From assembly GCA_016630905.1 (NCBI GenBank), contig WBMQ01000003.1, positions 1,550,001 through 1,614,000 of the forward strand: a stretch of DNA of 64,000 bases. The letters run 5' to 3'. Below, piece by piece: positions 59,616 through 64,000 of this stretch. Position 1 is the stretch's first letter. Every line of letters begins with the position of its first letter. The notes beneath the pieces were generated by a model. The model had not been told where the DNA came from. It saw only the letters and a program-made list of their open reading frames with translations, and did no database searches. Made by a program: the position numbers and the translations under genes. This DNA comes from Capillidium heterosporum (lineage: Eukaryota > Entomophthoromycota > Entomophthoromycetes > Entomophthorales > Capillidiaceae).

Positions 59616-60669
59616 TTAAAATATTAGATATTGAAAATAAGTCAAATTACTATTCTCAATGGAAGAGCTATCGTTAACGCTGTTGAGGTTTCTGTTTCGG
59701 ATGCTTCGGTAGCACAATTTTATAACCAGGTGAATACTGAGGCTCATCAGCAGCGTTAAGAAATTCAAAGTTCTTGTAAGTATTAAGAGTCAGTAATGAT
59801 GTGATTTAAGGTAGTGCTTATCTCTCAAGATTGCCAAGTGTTAAGTGGTTCTGAGTATTTGGGATTTGCAATGTAGATGCAGTATTCAGCTGTCTTTCCG
59901 ACTAAAGTGAAAAGCAACGCATGAGGTACAAAGAGCTACATAAAATTGGTTGGTTCTAATATTTAAGGACCATATCCTGTAAAATAGCTTTTTGATGAAC
60001 TTCTCTTGATTTTAGTAGAGCCTGGTTGCTCAGCTTCAGAAAATTGGTAGCTGTAGTAATTGCGCCCAAATTACGATTAAACTTTATAATAACTATTATA
60101 GTTATAAAAAAGTGATGGAAACCCATAACAGTCACAAATATTGCGCATATAAACAGCTTCATAAGCGTAAATTTTTCCTTAGGCACTATGCCACATCTAC
60201 CGAATTTATTGGCGCCATAGTATCCTAGAGCTAAAACAATTAGAAGTGCACTATATTAAAATTTACCATAAGTTGGAGTTGAGAGGCATATAGGAATAGG
60301 TATGAATATCCCCCAATAAACATATCCCCACTCCAGACTCAAAGTATTTTTCTGAAGGAAGATAAGCCGCAGGTTTAGAGCAATGGGAATATTCAGGAAG
60401 CAGATGCAGAACGAAAAAAGCCACTCATGGAACCGGTTGAGAGGGCAGTAGCACCATGGAATACAAAATCAATCAAGCAAATAACAATCTGCAATCAGAA
60501 CTATTCGGTTAGCTAGATTTGGCTTGTAGAAGCTAGGTGAATTATATGTAACTATATTAGATCGGTTACATAGGAAGAGTAAAGCAACTACTGTAATGAG
60601 GTTCAACGATATACTCAAGTTTTTAAAGTGGGGTAGAGTGGCATAGTACCAGGGATCAGCTTCGTCCAC
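59616..60669 (-). pseudogene. Decayed 7TM receptor, paralog 4 (right-arm copy)
   Basis: Reverse-complement twin of 48995-50048 with the same lost start codon and the same frame breaks. Legible receptor parts include DPWYYATLPHFKNLSISLNL, ANKFGRCGIV and IIVIIKFNRNLGAITTATNF. Confidence 0.8.
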
Positions 60670-61214
60670 AGTTGTAATTAAGATCAGAGCTAAGTGCAAG
60701 ATATTGAATGTATTAATGAAAGTTGGATATTTGTTGACTTTCTGCTTAACTTTTAGTTTGCATTTAGGTGGGTTTACTTTAATTTATAGGTTTTTCAGAT
60801 ATATTTTCTTTGTCCATAGAATAAATTAAACTTTTCAACTACCTTCGTCCTATAGCCTATTCTAATTTAACCTGTATATTACATCATTGCTATACTTTAG
60901 CAGCTTGATTTTCCAAACTATATAGCGTTTAGCATATATACACAAATTTAGGCTTTAGAAATGGCTGTTTTTTATATAGCTATTTTACATTCTTATTTCA
61001 AAAATAAATATACAAGTGCTGATGTTATATATATATGTATAGCGACGAAATATTTATTTTAGCTTGCTACAAGATTATAATTTTTAACAATATTATTACT
61101 TGATTGAATTTTTATTACATATAGCTATTGTTAGCTTAGCTCTTCAGCTAAGTCGTATATAGAGCATCAGATTATTTATTTTAAGTAGCCTACATTGTGC
61201 TACTACCCAAAAAT
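60670..61214. other. End of inverted repeat and flank
   Basis: Repeat identity ends at 60885. Beyond it lies AT-rich DNA leading into the tandemly duplicated block. Confidence 0.4.
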
Positions 61215-61442
61215 ATGCTTTGGGTTACATTACTATCCATCCTATTCCTGTTACCTCAAACCATTGCTTCATTCAATTTCACATGGGATCAGTTTTCTGT
61301 TATAGATACAGTTTTACATTCACTTTGGATTTCGGACCCTTCAATTGCCATCCTGAAGATCAATCGTGTTCCAACTTCGACAATAGATTACTATAATCAT
61401 ACCTTGTTGGAAGGAATCCTCTTATACGTCGCCAAATTATGA
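61215..61442 (+). CDS. Small putatively secreted protein, possibly first exon of a longer gene
   Basis: The ATG at 61215 starts a signal peptide (MLWVTLLSILFLLPQTIAS), followed by a ~55-residue mature part with two potential N-glycosylation sites (NFT, NHT) and no cysteine. It ends at 61442. The duplicated unit remains conserved well past the stop, as far as an ATGTCACGTC block near 61692 whose two frames are open. Further exons may therefore exist. No family recognised. Confidence 0.45.
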   Translation: MLWVTLLSILFLLPQTIASFNFTWDQFSVIDTVLHSLWISDPSIAILKINRVPTSTIDYYNHTLLEGILLYVAKL

Positions 61443-61965
61443 TTTTCCCCAGAGCTACAGTATATACCAGGACTCGTGTCCAGGAAGAGGAGGGCCCTTT
61501 GATGTTAATTTGATTTTTTGTTGGTTTTGAAGATCTTTTTGATCGTTTTGGGATATAAATTTCTAGTTTGAATTAGTTTAAGGTTGAGATTCCTAGCCTC
61601 TAGTTTTACGGGAATTAAGGGCTTTAAGTATTTTTATTGGCTGTAAAGAATTCAACCGCGTTTATATTACCCAGCCCATAGCACGATAAACATGTCACGT
61701 CCCATGCTGAAGGACTCACCAAGTTCGGCCGAATTCACTCAACTGGAAGTCCAAGCCAATGGTCAGACACTCGACAAGGGCAATTAACCAACATAAATTA
61801 ATTATATATATTTTATAACTATTATTTAATATTTGTTAACTATATATGTTTTTATGAAAAAGAATATATTATATATCAACTTAGCTTTCTAACTAAATAT
61901 TATATTGAACATTAGATGGCTTTTATTTTCATAGGTAGCCCATATTTGTGCTATTACCTGACAAT

Positions 61966-62246
61966 ATGCTGCGAGTTATATATTTTTATCTTACATCTAT
62001 CCTTTTCTCACGCTTTAAATTGCTATTCACCTCTTTTCTATTATATCAATTAGCCATCAGTTCACTTAATTTCCTTTAGATCGATTTCCCTTATGGATGT
62101 AGTCTTTGTTCAAACTTGATTTTGGATATTCACCGTTTACCACTGCAGATTAATTAAGTCCTAACTTCTGTGGTGGACCATTACAATCAGAGTATATGTC
62201 CTCCTTTTTGTTGAAAGGAATCCGCCTACATGTTTCCAAGCTATGA
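61966..62246 (+). pseudogene. Degenerate second copy of the small secreted-protein ORF
   Basis: Begins ATGCTGCGAGTTATA at the place of the first copy's start and ends with a CTATGA matching its TTATGA. The frame contains a stop after the hydrophobic leader (SSLNFL), and the Asp/Thr-rich part is broken, so it looks dead. Confidence 0.45.
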
Positions 62247-62560
62247 CTTTCTTCTGAGTCACGATATATATCAAAACTCTCGCATAGAAAGAGGAAGTTT
62301 ATCTTAAAGGATTTAGATTAGATTTGAGTTAGTTTGATTAAATATTCTATATTCCTAGCTTATAGTTTTACAGGAATCAAGAGTTGATTTTTTTATTAGT
62401 CACAAAGAACAAGAACAAAGAAAGCATCTCGACTATATTAGCTAGCCTGCAACACGACTACCTATGTCACGTCTTATGCCAAAAGATCCATAAGTTTTAG
62501 CCAAATCTACTCGATCAGAAGCCCAAGCCAATAGTCAAACACTCGACGAGATCGACCAGA

Positions 62561-63681
62561 CTACATGTAATATTTTTTGTCTTACCAATGAATTCAGTTA
62601 ATGTTTCGAAAGATGCTAAAGGTTAGCACTACTGAAGAAAATTGGGGAAATGATTTTGGGTATCTAAATAGCGCCCTGATACAGTAATTTAAACAAATTA
62701 TTCGCTATAAACTTTATATATTTTATGCACACTAAGCTGATAATATGCTATATTTCACATATCTTGATAAAGTAGTGTATGCTTTCTAATGTAAGCATCC
62801 CATTTCAATAGAATTGGAAGTTAAATTTGCAAATTTTCCTTCTAAGGCGCCTCGCTATAAGGCTTGATCCCTCATTGGATCCAACTTGTAATTTGTAAAT
62901 CTGCATTTAATTCATTTTACTTTCAAAACCTTCATTTGCATCTGTTATAAAACTACCTATTTTTAAAAAAGCCCTGGCTAATCAATACAAGGTGGGACTG
63001 GCTGTAACAATATAACTCAGATACCTATATATACTAAAATGTACGAATTCTCTTCCTAAAAATAAGATTTATCAGCTGCTTAGAGAAATATGTAGATTGG
63101 TTTAGAGTATTATATTGCAAGGGTAAGTCTAGTTAAAACAAGGACATAGATAAGAGGATCTGGAGTTTTATAGGTCAGTATAGGTATATTACAAAATTAA
63201 TTATCAGGTATAACTTCTTTCAACATCCATTCTATCTGCTTTAGCTGGTTCTCTATATCTAATATAAGATTCGGATGTTATATTTGGTGAGATGTTAGAT
63301 CAAATGGATCTGTCTTCCTAATTATCGTTTTTAATTAAGTTCAACTTTTTGTCAATGTTATTGAATAAATGTTTTAGTTATCACATAGATTTATTAAACT
63401 AAAAGTACTTGATTGAACCTTTCACCCTTCCTTTTGGTTATGTATTAGTTTAAATTTCTCAAAGACTGTTGAAGCTCCTATTCCCTTTCTAAAGATTTGC
63501 GCTAATTTATATGTTTCTGAGTTTTGTCCTACTTTTGAATCGTTGAAATTTACCATAAAGTATATCCAATAGTAAGACTAAAACGACTATCAAATGTATT
63601 TTAATTCGTTAAGCTTCAAATTGGGGACGTAACTTACTATCCATCCAAAACTTCAAACTTTCTGATTCAAACTTTTCTTGG
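62561..63681. other. Intergenic
   Basis: AT-rich DNA between the tandem block and the partial right-edge gene. No features recognised. Confidence 0.4.
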
Positions 63682-64000
63682 ATGCAAAAAAGAATGATGG
63701 CAGATACCAATGTTCAACTAGATGTAAATGCGACCAACTCCAACTCAGAACTCAATCCAAAGTTTACCCTCGAGGCCTACTTGCAAAAGTTTCTCCAAGG
63801 CTTTTCCAACCCAACCGAATATCGACTCCAGACTATTTGTGGACCAGCCGACACCAAATCTCTATGTAAAGTCTACAAAGGGTACCCCGTTATCTCGAGT
63901 CGAACTTGTGAACGTCTAATACTCCTATCCCACTTTGACAAGAATTTGGACACTTTCGTCCATGTAGCTGGGCTGACGACTTACGAATCAACTTTGAAGT
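63682..64000 (+). CDS. Unrecognised gene, 5' part; runs off right edge
   Basis: Open from ATG 63682 (other in-frame ATGs at 63694 and 63697) to the window end, about 106 codons without a stop. Codon use and composition resemble the conserved genes on the left rather than the AT-rich spacers. The reading has MADTNVQLDVN, LEAYLQKFLQGFSNPTEY, LCKVYKGYPVISSRTCERL and HFDKNLDTFVHVAGLTTYE. No signal peptide or TM helix. The family is not identified. Confidence 0.6.
   Translation, partial: MQKRMMADTNVQLDVNATNSNSELNPKFTLEAYLQKFLQGFSNPTEYRLQTICGPADTKSLCKVYKGYPVISSRTCERLILLSHFDKNLDTFVHVAGLTTYESTLK

Larger units (their letters stand above)
56683..60885. repeat. Right arm of the 4.2-kb inverted repeat
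   Basis: Reverse complement of 48779-52982, one base shorter (four A instead of five in an intronic A-run, read as TTTT near 58565-58568). Carries an intact receptor (+) and the dead receptor (-), again convergent. Confidence 0.95.
61117..62560 (+). repeat. Diverged tandem duplication, two units of about 0.75 kb
   Basis: Unit 1 (about 61117-61800) and unit 2 (about 61866-62560) align along their length with an offset of 749-772 bp. Shared landmarks are CTTAGCT near the left, ATGCT starting the small ORF, CATAATT-like ends, ATGTCACGTC, and CCCAAGCCAAT...CACTCGAC on the right. Divergence is substantial, so the duplication is old. Confidence 0.7.

Noticed and set aside
37000-61000. Internal retrotransposon genes (gag/pol) linked to the LTRs
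   Set aside because: No reverse transcriptase, integrase or protease motifs seen. The LTRs are solo.
1-64000. CRISPR arrays, bacterial operons or phage genes
   Set aside because: None seen. Spliced eukaryotic genes throughout.

Overview
The window looks like nuclear DNA of a fungus, probably from an early-diverging lineage. It is AT-rich. Its protein genes are split by many very short GT-AG introns (mostly 36-60 nt, often with a CTAAC/CTAAT branch-like motif). It carries fungal hallmarks: binuclear Zn2Cys6 transcription factors, an EF-hand alternative NADH dehydrogenase, NMA111, a Dsn1/Mis13 kinetochore protein, PAC1/LIS1 and the MSS1 tRNA-modification GTPase. The species cannot be named from the sequence. 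A Conidiobolus-like or other zygomycete-grade fungus is a guess, based on the lineage-style 7TM receptor expansion.

Positions 1-34.2 kb are mostly conserved genes on both strands: a partial QTRT2 (1-780, -), a PRXL2-like redox protein (2084, +), a double-Zn2Cys6 regulator (3522, +), NMA111 (5404-9000, -), a dead copy of the regulator (9520-11240, -), two small TATA-driven genes including one with a cysteine-packed tail (11767 and 12862, +), the external NADH dehydrogenase (14261, +), a signal-peptide/single-TM protein (17257, +), a solo LTR (18368-19072), a third regulator copy with one frameshift (19918-21697, -), MSS1 (23337-25133, -), complex I subunit NDUFB10 (25662, +), DSN1 (27438-28484, -), tRNA-Val(CAC) (29102-29174, -), UTP11 (30779, +) and PAC1 (32642-34215, -).

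From about 37 to 61 kb the window becomes accessory. Eight loci of one seven-transmembrane receptor family lie there on both strands. Four look intact (37379, 50810, 54646, 57667) and four are decayed (39545, 44235, 48995, 59616). Two solo LTRs sit among them. The outstanding structure is a 4.2-kb, almost perfect inverted repeat (48779-52982 and 56683-60885). Each arm holds the same convergent pair of one intact and one dead receptor, and the 3.7-kb spacer carries a third, intact receptor. The only difference seen between the arms is one base in an A-run inside an intron.

The right end (61-64 kb) holds a diverged tandem duplication around a small putatively secreted protein, AT-rich DNA, and the start of an unrecognised gene that leaves the window. 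Several otherwise conserved genes (QTRT2, NMA111, the third regulator copy) carry single-base frame breaks, which could be real decay or assembly errors. Microexons of 9, 21 and 26 nt occur at catalytic or cofactor-binding motifs.
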